A stretch of DNA of 43,224 nucleotides, from assembly GCA_913777465.1 (NCBI GenBank), contig CAJYRQ010000109.1:1-43224 (forward strand), given 5' to 3'. This document shows, piece after piece, positions 34,627-43,023 of the stretch. Source of the DNA: an uncultured Chryseobacterium sp. (GTDB lineage: Bacteria > Bacteroidota > Bacteroidia > Flavobacteriales > Weeksellaceae). The translations under genes and the position numbers were made by a program. Under the pieces are notes generated by a model. The model saw only the letters and a list, made by a program, of their open reading frames with translations. It was not told the origin of the DNA and made no database searches. Position 1 is the first letter of the stretch, and each line of letters begins with the position of its first letter.

Positions 34627-35445
34627 ATGAAATCGCAAACTATTTTTATTTTTTCAGCCTTTTTGCTGCTGGCCTCATGTGAAAAGCACGACCGGAGAGA
34701 CCGTGGGAATGACAACGGTACCTGGGTGGAAAAAGTGGTCAGTAAAGACAATGGTCCGATGAGGGAAAGAACCGTAACAGGGGATTTCGACGAGATTGAA
34801 GTTTCCCAGTCCATATCCGCAGAAGTAATCAAATCAGATGTCGAGAAAGTAGTTATTTCCGCACCTCAGAATATCATCGATGAGGTTCTGGTGGATAACA
34901 GCGGCGGCGAACTGCATATCCATTATAAACCGGGCATCAGGGTGATGAATACCCATAACGTTTCTGCAAAAATTTATGTCAAAGACTTCTCAAAGCTGAA
35001 TGCCAATTCTGCGGCCAGTATTACGATTAAAGATAAATTTGTGCAGGACAAAATGAAAGTGGAAGCGTCGAGTTCGGCATCGGTTTCCGGCGATCTGGAA
35101 GCCAACGATTTTGATCTTTCCATTGACAGCAGCGGAAGTTTCGACGGTAAAATCTGGGCGGTAGACCTGGATGTGGATGCTTCATCGGCTGCAAGCATCG
35201 AGCTTTCCGGAAAAGCTAAAAATGCGGAAATCAGTGCCTCTTCGGGAAGCAGTGTTTCAGCAAAAAATGTAATTGCACAAAACCTGAAAGCGGAATCTTC
35301 CAGCGGAGCGAGCGTAGATATCAGCGCCTCTTCTTCTATTCAGGCAGAAGCCTCTTCCGGCGGAAGTCTCAGCGTTTATAAAAAAGGCAATGTCACCAAT
35401 GTCACCAAAGAAGAAAGCAGCGGCGGAAGCGTGAGCATCCAATAA
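34627..35445 (+). CDS. GIN-domain (DUF2807) lipoprotein
   Basis: A 272-residue lipoprotein. The signal ends in LLLASC, with the lipid Cys at about residue 18. The mature part has the GIN/DUF2807 opening (GDFDEIEVSQSISAEV) and then many short beta-strands with Ser/Ala/Gly-rich turns (SSSASVSGDL, SSGASVDISA, SSGGSVSIQ), consistent with a right-handed beta-helix. Proteins like this are common in Bacteroidota, and the domain's role is not settled; surface display or adhesion is a guess. Its stop codon touches the stop codon of the convergent kef gene. Confidence 0.85.
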   Translation: MKSQTIFIFSAFLLLASCEKHDRRDRGNDNGTWVEKVVSKDNGPMRERTVTGDFDEIEVSQSISAEVIKSDVEKVVISAPQNIIDEVLVDNSGGELHIHYKPGIRVMNTHNVSAKIYVKDFSKLNANSAASITIKDKFVQDKMKVEASSSASVSGDLEANDFDLSIDSSGSFDGKIWAVDLDVDASSAASIELSGKAKNAEISASSGSSVSAKNVIAQNLKAESSSGASVDISASSSIQAEASSGGSLSVYKKGNVTNVTKEESSGGSVSIQ

Positions 35446-37323
35446 TCAGTCTTCGTTTTCCTCTTCGTCATCCATGGAAGAATCTTCCCACTGCCGGTTG
35501 TCGAAATTCAGATTATCATAAGCGAGCAGTTCCTCCTCTCTCTGGAGGATCTCTCGTGTGGTAAAAAGATGGATTTCATCATCGTCTTCAGATTTGGCCA
35601 GCCTTCTGATGGAAGCTTTATCAATAGTCATGAACCTTTGCCCGAGACGCCTGGCGGAATACTTCCGCATTCCGGTTTCATGAAGCACGTCTACCGCCAT
35701 ATCAACGGCAGTGCCCAGTGTTTCACGGTAAATGTTGTTGATGCCGTTATTCAGGTATTCATAGGCGTCAATCCGGTTTTTGGCCCGGACAAATATTTTT
35801 ACCTTGGGATAATTTTCCCGTACTACATCGGCAACGAATTTGTTGTCTTCCGGATCGTCGAGGCACAAAACGAGGATTTCCGCGTCTTCAATTCCCGCAG
35901 CACGGAGGGTCGGGATTTTTGTGGCATCACCGTAATATACTTTAAAACCGTAGCTTCTCAGCAGCTTTACCCGGTCCGAATCCCGGTCCAGAACCGTAGC
36001 CGAAATTTTATTGGCTTTTAAAAGCCGGCCTACCGTACTCCCGAAATGCCCGAAACCCACAATGATAATTTTTTTCTGACGCACGTTTCCATCCAGGATA
36101 TTGAAATCGTTATCTGCATCAGGCATTCCCTTCATAAATTTAGGGTTGATGAGTTTATCGTTGATAATGAGCAGGAAAGGAGTGATGCACATGGTGATTG
36201 CCGTTACCGCCATCATCTGGGCGTTCAGCTCAGAGCTCAGCAGGTAAAGACTGGAAGCATAATTGATTAATACAAAAGCGAATTCTCCCACCTGCGACAG
36301 GGCAAAAGCATAAAATAAGCTTTGCGGGGTATCGATCCTGAAAAACTTCCCGATCATATAAAGCACCATGAATTTAATAACCAATACGGCGAACACCGTG
36401 CTGAAAATAAAGACCGGATCTTCTGCAATAATATTGAAATTCATGGTAGAACCCACACTTACAAAAAAGACGGCGAGCAATAATCCTTTGAACGGATTGA
36501 TCTGTGCTTCAAGCTCATGGCGGAACTCACTGTTGGCCAGCATGACCCCCGCAAGGAAAGCGCCTAAGGCAGGAGAAAGGCCGATGGCGATCATCAGTTC
36601 GGAAACACCGATTACCAGGAACAGGGAAGAGGCGGTAAGCAGTTCCGTCATCCCCGACTTTGAGACATACCTGAGGAAAGGCACAAAAACATATCTTCCC
36701 AACAGGATCAGAAGCGCCACCCCAAGGATTACCGTGGCAAACTGCATCCACTGCGGAAGGTTCTGGATGATTACGTGGATTTCATTATCGTTGCTGCTTA
36801 CTTTATGGTGGGCCATCAGCGGCAGTATGGCGAGGATGGGGATCACTGCAATATCCTGAAACAGCAGGGTAGAAAAGGACGCTTCACCGGCCAGCGTATT
36901 CAGGTTGTTTTTTTCCTGCAGGGTCTGTAGTACGATAGCGGTGGAAGACAGGGCAAAACACATCGCCACAGCTACAGCCTTATCGACCTTCCAGCCTGCC
37001 CAGAGGAAAACGACGAAGAGCAGGGAAATGGTGAGGAGCATCTGTGTCATGCCGAGACCGATGATCTTTTTGCGCATTTCCCAGAATTTACGGGGTTCAA
37101 GCTCGAGACCTACCAGAAATAAAAGCATAATAACTCCGAATTCGCTGGCGTGCATGATATCATCTACATTCCTACCCGTTAATTTCAGGACATACGGCCC
37201 GATGATAATTCCGCCCGCAATATATCCGATAACGGAACTCAGCCCGAATTTCCTCGCCAGCGGGACCATAATGATGGCAACGCCCAGAAAGAGCAGGGTA
37301 TTCATTGCTAAGCTTGTTTCCAT
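35446..37323 (-). CDS. KefB/KefC-type potassium:proton antiporter with RCK domain
   Basis: A 625-residue membrane protein. Residues 1-385 hold about twelve helices of the CPA2 exchanger family, including FQDIAVIP (155-162), where Asp157 is the likely proton-carrying residue. A cytosolic RCK (TrkA-N) domain follows, with the nucleotide-binding GxGxxG at 424-429 (GFGHFG). The C-terminal 80 residues are acidic. In the best-known members, electrophiles and glutathione adducts open the channel; the ancillary protein is encoded 3 bases upstream. Bacteroidota usually lack glutathione, so the ligand may differ. Confidence 0.87.
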   Translation of the reverse strand: METSLAMNTLLFLGVAIIMVPLARKFGLSSVIGYIAGGIIIGPYVLKLTGRNVDDIMHASEFGVIMLLFLVGLELEPRKFWEMRKKIIGLGMTQMLLTISLLFVVFLWAGWKVDKAVAVAMCFALSSTAIVLQTLQEKNNLNTLAGEASFSTLLFQDIAVIPILAILPLMAHHKVSSNDNEIHVIIQNLPQWMQFATVILGVALLILLGRYVFVPFLRYVSKSGMTELLTASSLFLVIGVSELMIAIGLSPALGAFLAGVMLANSEFRHELEAQINPFKGLLLAVFFVSVGSTMNFNIIAEDPVFIFSTVFAVLVIKFMVLYMIGKFFRIDTPQSLFYAFALSQVGEFAFVLINYASSLYLLSSELNAQMMAVTAITMCITPFLLIINDKLINPKFMKGMPDADNDFNILDGNVRQKKIIIVGFGHFGSTVGRLLKANKISATVLDRDSDRVKLLRSYGFKVYYGDATKIPTLRAAGIEDAEILVLCLDDPEDNKFVADVVRENYPKVKIFVRAKNRIDAYEYLNNGINNIYRETLGTAVDMAVDVLHETGMRKYSARRLGQRFMTIDKASIRRLAKSEDDDEIHLFTTREILQREEELLAYDNLNFDNRQWEDSSMDDEEENED

Positions 37324-37326
37324 ATT

Positions 37327-37848
37327 TTATTGATTAAGAAGTTCTACAAACTGCTTTTTATGCAGGATAATTTCTTTTTTTGAAAGCTTGTTGGCTTCGT
37401 AAACGATTTTGATATTTTTGATGTTGGCTTTAAAAACACTTAGCGAAACGATCAGTCCGCTGATCAGTTCTTCTACCGTGAAGTTGTAGGTTCCTTCCTT
37501 GCTGAAAGACCGTTCTTTACCGCCGGTGGTGACCAGAATATAAACTTCTTTGCCTTCCAGTGGATTATCTTCCTCTTCTTTCAGCCATTCGCGGTCGAAA
37601 ACTTCATCGATCCACAATTTTAGAAGAGGAGGGGTTCCGAACCAGATCAAAGGAAACTGGAAAATAAAACGGTCGTAATTCCTGATCCTTTTCCGTTCCC
37701 TGAAAGCAGCAATATGGAAATCCGGATATTCTTCGTACAGATCCCGAAGGGTAAAATGCTGATGGCGGACGTAGAAATTGATGAGTTCCGCATTCGAATT
37801 GGAATGCTCCAGATAAGGGTGTGCAAAAACTACCAATGTCTTCTTCAT
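37327..37848 (-). CDS. KefG/KefF-like NAD(P)H oxidoreductase
   Basis: A 173-residue flavodoxin-fold protein. VFAHPYLEHSNSNAELI near the start and FQFPLIWFGTPPLLKLWIDEVFD match the quinone reductase/KefF-KefG family. It lies 3 bases upstream of the antiporter gene on the same strand. In E. coli KefF and KefG bind the antiporter and raise its activity. The pair is therefore probably a complete Kef-type system. Confidence 0.87.
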   Translation of the reverse strand: MKKTLVVFAHPYLEHSNSNAELINFYVRHQHFTLRDLYEEYPDFHIAAFRERKRIRNYDRFIFQFPLIWFGTPPLLKLWIDEVFDREWLKEEEDNPLEGKEVYILVTTGGKERSFSKEGTYNFTVEELISGLIVSLSVFKANIKNIKIVYEANKLSKKEIILHKKQFVELLNQ

Positions 37849-37861
37849 AACCTGTTTTTAG

Positions 37862-37869
37862 TAAATATA
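37862..37869 (-). promoter_or_regulatory. -7 box of the kefG-like gene
   Basis: On the minus strand TATATTTA lies about 13 bases before the start codon at 37848. Confidence 0.4.
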
Positions 37870-38170
37870 ATGATTTTTTTTTGAATTAAAAACAGGATTA
37901 AGGCAGGTTTATTAATTTTTGATATTGAAAAAGTACATTTATATTACCATTAATCTGAATAAATATTGAAAAAATTATTTTTAATTAAATATTTTAAATT
38001 TAAATATACAAATGTTTTTTGTAATAAAAAAAACCGGCCATTGATTAATGACCGATTCATATTTTGTGTCCAGGTAGAGAAAATTTAACTTTTATTGATA
38101 TTTATATGATTATATTTCAAGTTAAAATTTTTAAGCTATACTACCGGATTTCTAAAATTCACTGGTTTTT
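37870..38170. other. AT-rich intergenic region with the MACPF gene terminator
   Basis: No gene seen. At 38024-38053 on the minus strand, CGGTCATT, loop AATC, AATGGCCG are followed by eight T. This is a terminator for the MACPF gene, about 115 bases after its stop. The rest is very AT-rich. Confidence 0.6.
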
Positions 38171-39553
38171 TTATAAGGCATAAAAAGCAATTCCTTCATA
38201 ATTGTAATTTGGGTATGCCTGATAAGAAGTTGTATAATAATGATCTCCTCTCTTTCTTCCATAATATTGATAGATCGGGCGGCTACCACTTACCTGAGAT
38301 GGGTAAGCATAAAATTCTATACCTTCTGATGCATAACCGGCAGGAGCTCCGGGTGCCGTTGTATAGTAGTGATCCGTTCCGTTCCAATATCTGTAGATCG
38401 CAACTGTACCCGGTGCCTTGTAATTATAAGCCCTGAAGTCTACTCCTTCATATCCGTATCCGCCATAGGCTCCGGGAGTTCTTGTGTAATAATGATCGGT
38501 TGTGCTTTGATTGTAGTATCTGTGGATATCAATAGGAACGTATTCCATCTGAACTTGGTTATCGATTAAATATTGATCGATATAAGCTTTTAAAGCTGCT
38601 TTTTTAACCGGATCATCTACAAAGTCGTATAATTTCAGTACTCCATGCTCAGCAATATCTACAAATACAGAATTCTGAGGAGTACATGAATTTTGCCAGT
38701 TGGCAATATTTACACTTGGAGTGGATTGGTCTAGGCTTATTGTTCCCAATAAAGATTTTGTCGGATCTCCTCCGTAAGATTGGTAAGATAACGTTCTGTT
38801 AAAGTTCTTAGATGAAGAAGACGTATCAACATTGTTATTTACATTGATGTTAAATATACTGGCTGCACTAACTTTTACACCCACCTCTGAGGCATTTTTT
38901 CTATTTTCATTGCTTGTTTCCGAACGAAACATCACATCAAGTTTGCCTCCTGTATAAATGTCTGTAAGAACGTGTGTCCCATAGTACTGTACGATCTCCT
39001 GCGGAGTCATTGTTTGTAGTGCCTGAGTAAACTGCGGAGTCAGATAATTTTTTAAATTACTGGCTGTCGGGGTTGTAAATTTATATCTTTTTTGTTTAAT
39101 TAAAAGATGATAGCTCCCGTAAATATACTTTCCGTCAAATTTATTGCTGCTAGTCAAAGATCCGTTGAAAGAAGCAGTTATGGACTGCTTGAATAAAGAA
39201 AATGTGCCGCCCAAATCCAATTTGCTGGTTACATTTTTTGCATATTCGTATGCATTCTCTCCATAATTTTCTTTATAATCCTGGAAAGAAATTGTTGGGC
39301 TTTCAATGTCATTGATAAGTTGGTAAACATCCACTACCTGATTACCTGTGGAACTTTCGACTGCATAACTTTTGGTAACGTCGTATCCCGAACCAAGATA
39401 GCTGTATTCCGAAGTATACTTTGCTGAAAAAGATTTGGCAGATTTGCCCAGATTTGGGTTCTCATTGGTCTCCTCCAAAATTTCATTGGTACTGCATGAA
39501 AGTACCCCTAAGAGAAGCATTGCTACAGGGGCAAGCTTTAAAGTTTTTCTCAT
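38171..39553 (-). CDS. MACPF-domain lipoprotein with C-terminal DUF5648-like repeats
   Basis: A 460-residue predicted pore-forming protein, probably surface-anchored. The signal ends in LLLGVLSC (lipid Cys at about residue 20), and the start is ATG 39553 because upstream starts would break this signal. Residues of about 60-320 form a MACPF/perforin domain: the family signature YYGTHVLTDIYTGG is at 190-203, and a Gly-rich SYGGDP turn lies at about 259. Two Ser/Thr/Asn-rich stretches (about 105-135 and 217-250) could be the membrane-inserting hairpins. From about 343, three tandem repeats of about 40-45 residues share [IV][HY][RQ]Y[YW], then DHYYT, then a Tyr/Gly-rich turn and EGxxFxAx. They resemble DUF5648 (lectin- or binding-type) repeats. 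It is transcribed alone. Bacteroides relatives kill rivals; the function here is not known. Confidence 0.87.
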   Translation of the reverse strand: MRKTLKLAPVAMLLLGVLSCSTNEILEETNENPNLGKSAKSFSAKYTSEYSYLGSGYDVTKSYAVESSTGNQVVDVYQLINDIESPTISFQDYKENYGENAYEYAKNVTSKLDLGGTFSLFKQSITASFNGSLTSSNKFDGKYIYGSYHLLIKQKRYKFTTPTASNLKNYLTPQFTQALQTMTPQEIVQYYGTHVLTDIYTGGKLDVMFRSETSNENRKNASEVGVKVSAASIFNINVNNNVDTSSSSKNFNRTLSYQSYGGDPTKSLLGTISLDQSTPSVNIANWQNSCTPQNSVFVDIAEHGVLKLYDFVDDPVKKAALKAYIDQYLIDNQVQMEYVPIDIHRYYNQSTTDHYYTRTPGAYGGYGYEGVDFRAYNYKAPGTVAIYRYWNGTDHYYTTAPGAPAGYASEGIEFYAYPSQVSGSRPIYQYYGRKRGDHYYTTSYQAYPNYNYEGIAFYAL

Positions 39554-39756
39554 AAAATATTTTTTGATGATTATCAGCGGCGAATGTACCACGTCTTTTA
39601 TGAAGAAAAAACTTGTGTATTACATAATATTTTATATCACATAAAAGTGTATTAAAAGTGTGTTTTATTGATAATGTTATGGGATCATGAAACTTACAAA
39701 TGTATTGCTGTTTACTGTATAAATTCGAGAATGACAAAAGTCACATCGGGAATTTG

Positions 39757-40563
39757 TTACCATCCTCCCGAAGCGCCCCCGCCCCCGAAGCTTCCGCCGC
39801 CACCAAAGCCTCCGAAACCGCCTCCACCACCGGAACTTCCGCCGCCGAAGCCACCTCCGAAGCTGCCCGGGAAAGGAAAGAATCCGCCAGGGTAATTTCT
39901 ACGCCCTCTTCTGGAGATAATTACATCGTCGTCGTCACCGCCGCCGCCTTTTCCGCCGCCCCTGTTTCCGAAAAGAATGGCCAGAAGGATGAAAATGATA
40001 AAAGCAATGATAATAATTTTGGTCAGGCTGCCGTTGCCGCTGTTTTCCTGGTTATTCAGAGGCTTGAATTTCCCCTGCACCGCTTCCATAATGGCCGAAG
40101 TACCGCGGTTGATGCCGTCATACCATTCGCCCTGCTTGAAATGAGGGGTTACGATATAATCTAAAATCTGTCCTGCTACCGAAGCGGTAAGGTATTGCTC
40201 AACCGCACGGCCTTGCTGGATGGACATGGTATGGTCTTCCGTAGCTATTAAAAAAACAACGCCATTGTCCACATTCTTTTTTCCGATTCCCCATTTTTCA
40301 CCGAACATCGTGGCCAGGAAATTCACATCTTCTCCTTTGGTGGAGGAAATGATGATAACTTCAATCTCAGTTGAGGTAGAATCTGCAAAGGCAATCAGCT
40401 TTTTATTCAGCGCGTCTATTTCCTGAGGCTTCAGCAGCTTGGCTTCGTCGAAAACAGGATACAGGACACCGGGTTTTGGAGGAATGGTGTATTGGGCCGC
40501 TACAAAACTGTAGAGGCAGATCAGTAAAAATGAAAAAACTATTTTAAGAGAACGTAATTTCAT
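39757..40563 (-). CDS. TPM-domain (YgcG-like) membrane protein
   Basis: A 268-residue protein. A signal peptide (ending FVAAQ) is followed by the TPM domain (about 30-170, including FGEKWGIGKKNVDNGVVFLIA), then one membrane helix (IIIIAFIIFILLAILFG), a basic linker, and a Gly-rich tail (GGGFGGG and similar, ending ASGGW). This is the normal YgcG layout. The start may be 40563 or 40575; both overlap the end of the previous gene. It belongs to the lemA-TPM-TPM operon. Confidence 0.87.
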   Translation of the reverse strand: MKLRSLKIVFSFLLICLYSFVAAQYTIPPKPGVLYPVFDEAKLLKPQEIDALNKKLIAFADSTSTEIEVIIISSTKGEDVNFLATMFGEKWGIGKKNVDNGVVFLIATEDHTMSIQQGRAVEQYLTASVAGQILDYIVTPHFKQGEWYDGINRGTSAIMEAVQGKFKPLNNQENSGNGSLTKIIIIAFIIFILLAILFGNRGGGKGGGGDDDDVIISRRGRRNYPGGFFPFPGSFGGGFGGGSSGGGGGFGGFGGGGSFGGGGASGGW

Positions 40564-40975
40564 TAGGAAGTTCATTGGGGTTTTCTCCCGTTACGGGAAA
40601 ATATTTCTTCAGCTCCATTCCGGTTTCCAGGATGCCGCTCTTTAAGGCTTTGTAATAGTTTCCTTTCGCAAATTCGGACGTGATATAGTCGTGCAGATGA
40701 TCCCAGAAAGACTGGCTGACCTTTTTGTGGATGCCGGTATCTCCGATAATCGTCAGGTATTTCCTTTCAAAATTGATATGGAAAAGCACGGCATTCCTTT
40801 CTGCGGTTTTGTTCATGCACAGCTCTTCAAACACCCTGAAGGCAATTTTGGCGTTGTCTCCCTCCGTATTCGTATCGATATGCACCCTGATCTCACCGGT
40901 AGAATGTTCTTCTGCCGCCTGAATAGCATCCACAAGGGAAGCAATCTGCTGATCTGTTAGGAAAAGCGTTGCCAT
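40544..40975 (-). CDS. TPM-domain protein without signal or membrane anchor
   Basis: A 143-residue protein with a single TPM domain (TGEIRVHIDTN, NAVLFHINFERKYLTIIGD, FAKGNYYKALKSGI). It has no signal peptide, so it stays cytoplasmic. Its start overlaps the lemA stop by one base (TAATG), a sign of translational coupling. The following TPM gene overlaps its end by 20 or 32 bases. The TPM family is linked to photosystem repair in plants; the bacterial role is unknown. Confidence 0.87.
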   Translation of the reverse strand: MATLFLTDQQIASLVDAIQAAEEHSTGEIRVHIDTNTEGDNAKIAFRVFEELCMNKTAERNAVLFHINFERKYLTIIGDTGIHKKVSQSFWDHLHDYITSEFAKGNYYKALKSGILETGMELKKYFPVTGENPNELPNEITFS

Positions 40976-41583
40976 TACTCTGAGAATACTTCAGGTGCTT
41001 TTTCAGCTCCTGCTGCTGCTTTGAAATAAGGCTTTTCTTTAAAGTTGGTAAAGTTGGCCAGGATGTTATTCGGGAAGGTCTTGATCGAAGTATTGTAATC
41101 CTGAGCTGCTGCGTTATAGTAAACAGTTTCTGTTCTGATGCTGTTTTCAATCGCCGTATATTCTCTCTGGAAATTAATGTACTGCTGGTCTGCCTTTAGG
41201 TTAGGATAAGATTCCACCACTGCCATCAAGCGGCTCAACGCTCCTGATAATTCACCCTGTGCTGCCTGGAATTTGGCAAGATCCTGCTCCGTCATGTTGG
41301 TAGGATCGATATTGATGGAAGTTGCCTTGGAGCGGGCTTCAACGACTTTCGTTAAAGTCTCCTGCTCGAATTTGGAATAGGATTTTACGGTTCTTTCCAG
41401 ATTCGGGATCAGGTTGGCTCTTTTCTGATATACGGTTTCAACGTTGGACCATTTGGTATTAACGTTCTGTTCTTTTGTTACGAAATTATTGTAGCCGCTT
41501 TTGCCCCAGAAAAACAGGACAGCAACAATAACAAGGAGAGCGATACCAATGGTTCCTGCGCTCAGACAACCTTTATTTTTCAT
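40975..41583 (-). CDS. LemA-family protein
   Basis: A 202-residue membrane-anchored protein. It starts at ATG 41583, with one hydrophobic helix (IGIALLVIVAVLFFWG) near the N-terminus. The rest is a long helical bundle typical of LemA: NVNTKWSNVETVYQKRANLIPNL (in outline), TKVVEARSKATS, LSRLMAVVESYPNLKA. It heads an operon with two TPM genes, a pairing that recurs across bacteria. LemA proteins are poorly understood. Promoter at 41618-41625. Confidence 0.92.
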   Translation of the reverse strand: MKNKGCLSAGTIGIALLVIVAVLFFWGKSGYNNFVTKEQNVNTKWSNVETVYQKRANLIPNLERTVKSYSKFEQETLTKVVEARSKATSINIDPTNMTEQDLAKFQAAQGELSGALSRLMAVVESYPNLKADQQYINFQREYTAIENSIRTETVYYNAAAQDYNTSIKTFPNNILANFTNFKEKPYFKAAAGAEKAPEVFSE

Positions 41584-41617
41584 AGTTTGAAATTTTTTTA
41601 ATATTTTTTGTGCTAAC

Positions 41618-41625
41618 CAAATATA
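41618..41625 (-). promoter_or_regulatory. -7 box of the lemA operon
   Basis: On the minus strand TATATTTG, a full match to TAnnTTTG, 35 bases before the lemA start. It lies beside the divergent folA promoter in a 77-base gap. Confidence 0.55.
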
Positions 41626-41637
41626 CAAATTATGTGC

Positions 41638-41645
41638 TAATTTTG
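41638..41645 (+). promoter_or_regulatory. -7 box of folA
   Basis: TAATTTTG, a full match to TAnnTTTG, 15 bases before the folA ATG at 41661. Confidence 0.55.
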
Positions 41646-41660
41646 TAAAAATTTATTTTA

Positions 41661-42146
41661 ATGACGACAATTGTGGTGGCCATGGGAGAGAAGAACGAAA
41701 TCGGTTTTGATAACCAATTGCTCTGGCATCTTCCGAAAGATTTAAAACACTTTAAAGAGATCACTTCGGGACATCCGGTGATCATGGGAAGAAAAACATA
41801 TGAAAGCATCGGAAAACCGCTGCCCAACCGTACCAATATTGTCGTGTCCCGGAAAACCGACTGGTTTGAGGAGGGAATCCTGATCGTAGGAAGCATTAAG
41901 GAAGCCATGAAGTTCGCCAAAAAAATCGATGAGGAGATTTTCATCATCGGAGGCGGAAAGATCTATGAGCAGACGTTGGATATCATCGACCGGCTGGAGG
42001 TAACAGTCGTAAAAGCAGAACTGGAAGCGGATACTTATTTCCCGAAGATCGACCCTAAAGTCTGGAAAAAGACCGGCGAAACCTGTCATGAAAAAGACGA
42101 AAAGCATGAGTACGATTTCTGCTTTCAGACCTATGAAAGGATTTAA
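41661..42146 (+). CDS. folA: dihydrofolate reductase
   Basis: FolA reduces dihydrofolate to tetrahydrofolate with NADPH and is the target of trimethoprim. The 161 residues are complete. Visible motifs are IVVAMGEKNEIGFDNQLLWHLPKDLKHFK, in outline the folate pocket with the LLWHLPKDL core and the acidic Asp in it; MGRKTYESIGKPLPNR, the cofactor site; and IIGGGKIYEQ. No acquired-resistance-type insertion is visible. Divergent from the lemA operon. Confidence 0.96.
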   Translation: MTTIVVAMGEKNEIGFDNQLLWHLPKDLKHFKEITSGHPVIMGRKTYESIGKPLPNRTNIVVSRKTDWFEEGILIVGSIKEAMKFAKKIDEEIFIIGGGKIYEQTLDIIDRLEVTVVKAELEADTYFPKIDPKVWKKTGETCHEKDEKHEYDFCFQTYERI

Positions 42147-42178
42147 TATCTGAAGTATTCCGTTAAGAGTTCAATAAA

Positions 42179-42229
42179 AAACTTTAGACCTTGAACCTTA
42201 AACTTTGAATCTTAAATTTCTTATCTTTG
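42179..42229 (+). repeat. heptanucleotide tract (RAAYCTT, 7 units) running into a promoter
   Basis: Units aaacttt, agacctt, gaacctt, aaacttt, gaatctt, aaatttc and ttatctt follow with exact period 7. They are the reverse complement of the unit family at 103-172. The last unit is the start of a full -7 box (TATCTTTG, 42222-42229), 18 bases before the ATG at 42248. Confidence 0.7.
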
Positions 42230-42247
42230 CACTTCTAAATTTTAATA

Positions 42248-42817
42248 ATGAATAAATATATAAAAATTGCCGTTGCGGCAGTTCTTATCCTTTCGGGGCT
42301 TTATCTGATGATCTTTACGAGAAGTCTGGGCTGGGGAATTGTTGTTTTTCTTTTAGCAGCACTGCCTATCCTTATTTTCTTTAAGAACGAATACATCCTT
42401 CTGGCTTTCTGGCAGCTGAGAAAGCAGAATATGGAAAAGGCCGGAGAATGGCTGAAAAATATTACCGACTATAAAACACAGCTTCATAAAACCCAGTACG
42501 GGTATTACCATTATCTGATGGGATTAACGAACGCGCAGGATCACCCGACCAAAGTGGAACCTTTTATGAAAAAAGCTTTGGAATACGGCCTGAACATGAA
42601 GCACGACAGAGCAATGGCTACCCTGAATCTGGCGGCTGCAGCGATCTCCAAAGGCAGAAGACAGGAGGGGCAGAAGTTATTGGATGAAGCCAAAAGACTG
42701 GACAGTGCCGGAATGATGACCGATCAGATCAAGATGATGAAAGACCAGCTGAAAATGCCGACCATGCAGAAGCACATGCACAATCCGAATATGAGAAACA
42801 GAGGAAAATTCTCTTAA
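42248..42817 (+). CDS. membrane protein with TPR-like C-terminal region
   Basis: A 189-residue protein. Two hydrophobic helices close together (about 5-22 and 25-45) anchor it in the inner membrane. The rest is helical and has TPR-like pairs (TQYGYYHYLMGLTNAQDH, then NLAAAAISKGRRQEGQKLLDEAKRLD, in outline), followed by a Met/Lys/His-rich tail (MKDQLKMPTMQKHMHNPNMR). I do not recognise a named family; it looks like a conserved flavobacterial protein. Its promoter carries the heptanucleotide tract. Confidence 0.75.
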   Translation: MNKYIKIAVAAVLILSGLYLMIFTRSLGWGIVVFLLAALPILIFFKNEYILLAFWQLRKQNMEKAGEWLKNITDYKTQLHKTQYGYYHYLMGLTNAQDHPTKVEPFMKKALEYGLNMKHDRAMATLNLAAAAISKGRRQEGQKLLDEAKRLDSAGMMTDQIKMMKDQLKMPTMQKHMHNPNMRNRGKFS

Positions 42818-42840
42818 CAAAGAACTTGATAAAAACCAAG

Positions 42841-42870
42841 AGCATCTGATTGATTTCAGGTGCTTTTTTA
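42841..42870 (+). terminator. terminator after the TPR-like gene
   Basis: AGCATCTGA, loop, TCAGGTGCT, then six T; one G-T pair in the stem. Confidence 0.85.
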
Positions 42871-42929
42871 TTTGGTCAGACATCAGACAAACAGGTTTAA
42901 TCGACATTGTTTCCCTTTTTACAGAACAT

Positions 42930-43023
42930 TGCTTTTTCAGGAGCTTATTCCCGCTATCCGCTGTATCTTTTTCCGCCGGTGCAGGGCCCGGTGCAGAAAA
43001 AGGATGCCGCTTCTATCGGGGCT
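42930..43023. repeat. dispersed arm/core element, copy 3
   Basis: Left arm: CAGGAGCTTATTCCCGCTATCC, then CTGTATCTTTTTCC. Right arm: AGAAAAAGGATGCCGCTTCTATCGGGGCTA, given here as the arm with GGATGCCGCT at its centre. The core (CGCCGGTGCAGGGCCCGGTG) differs from that of copy 2 and contains its own short palindrome. Orientation is the same as copy 2. Confidence 0.75.

Noticed and set aside
39668-40164. Proline-rich plus-strand ORFs
   Set aside because: They are the antisense of the glycine-rich tail of the TPM protein.
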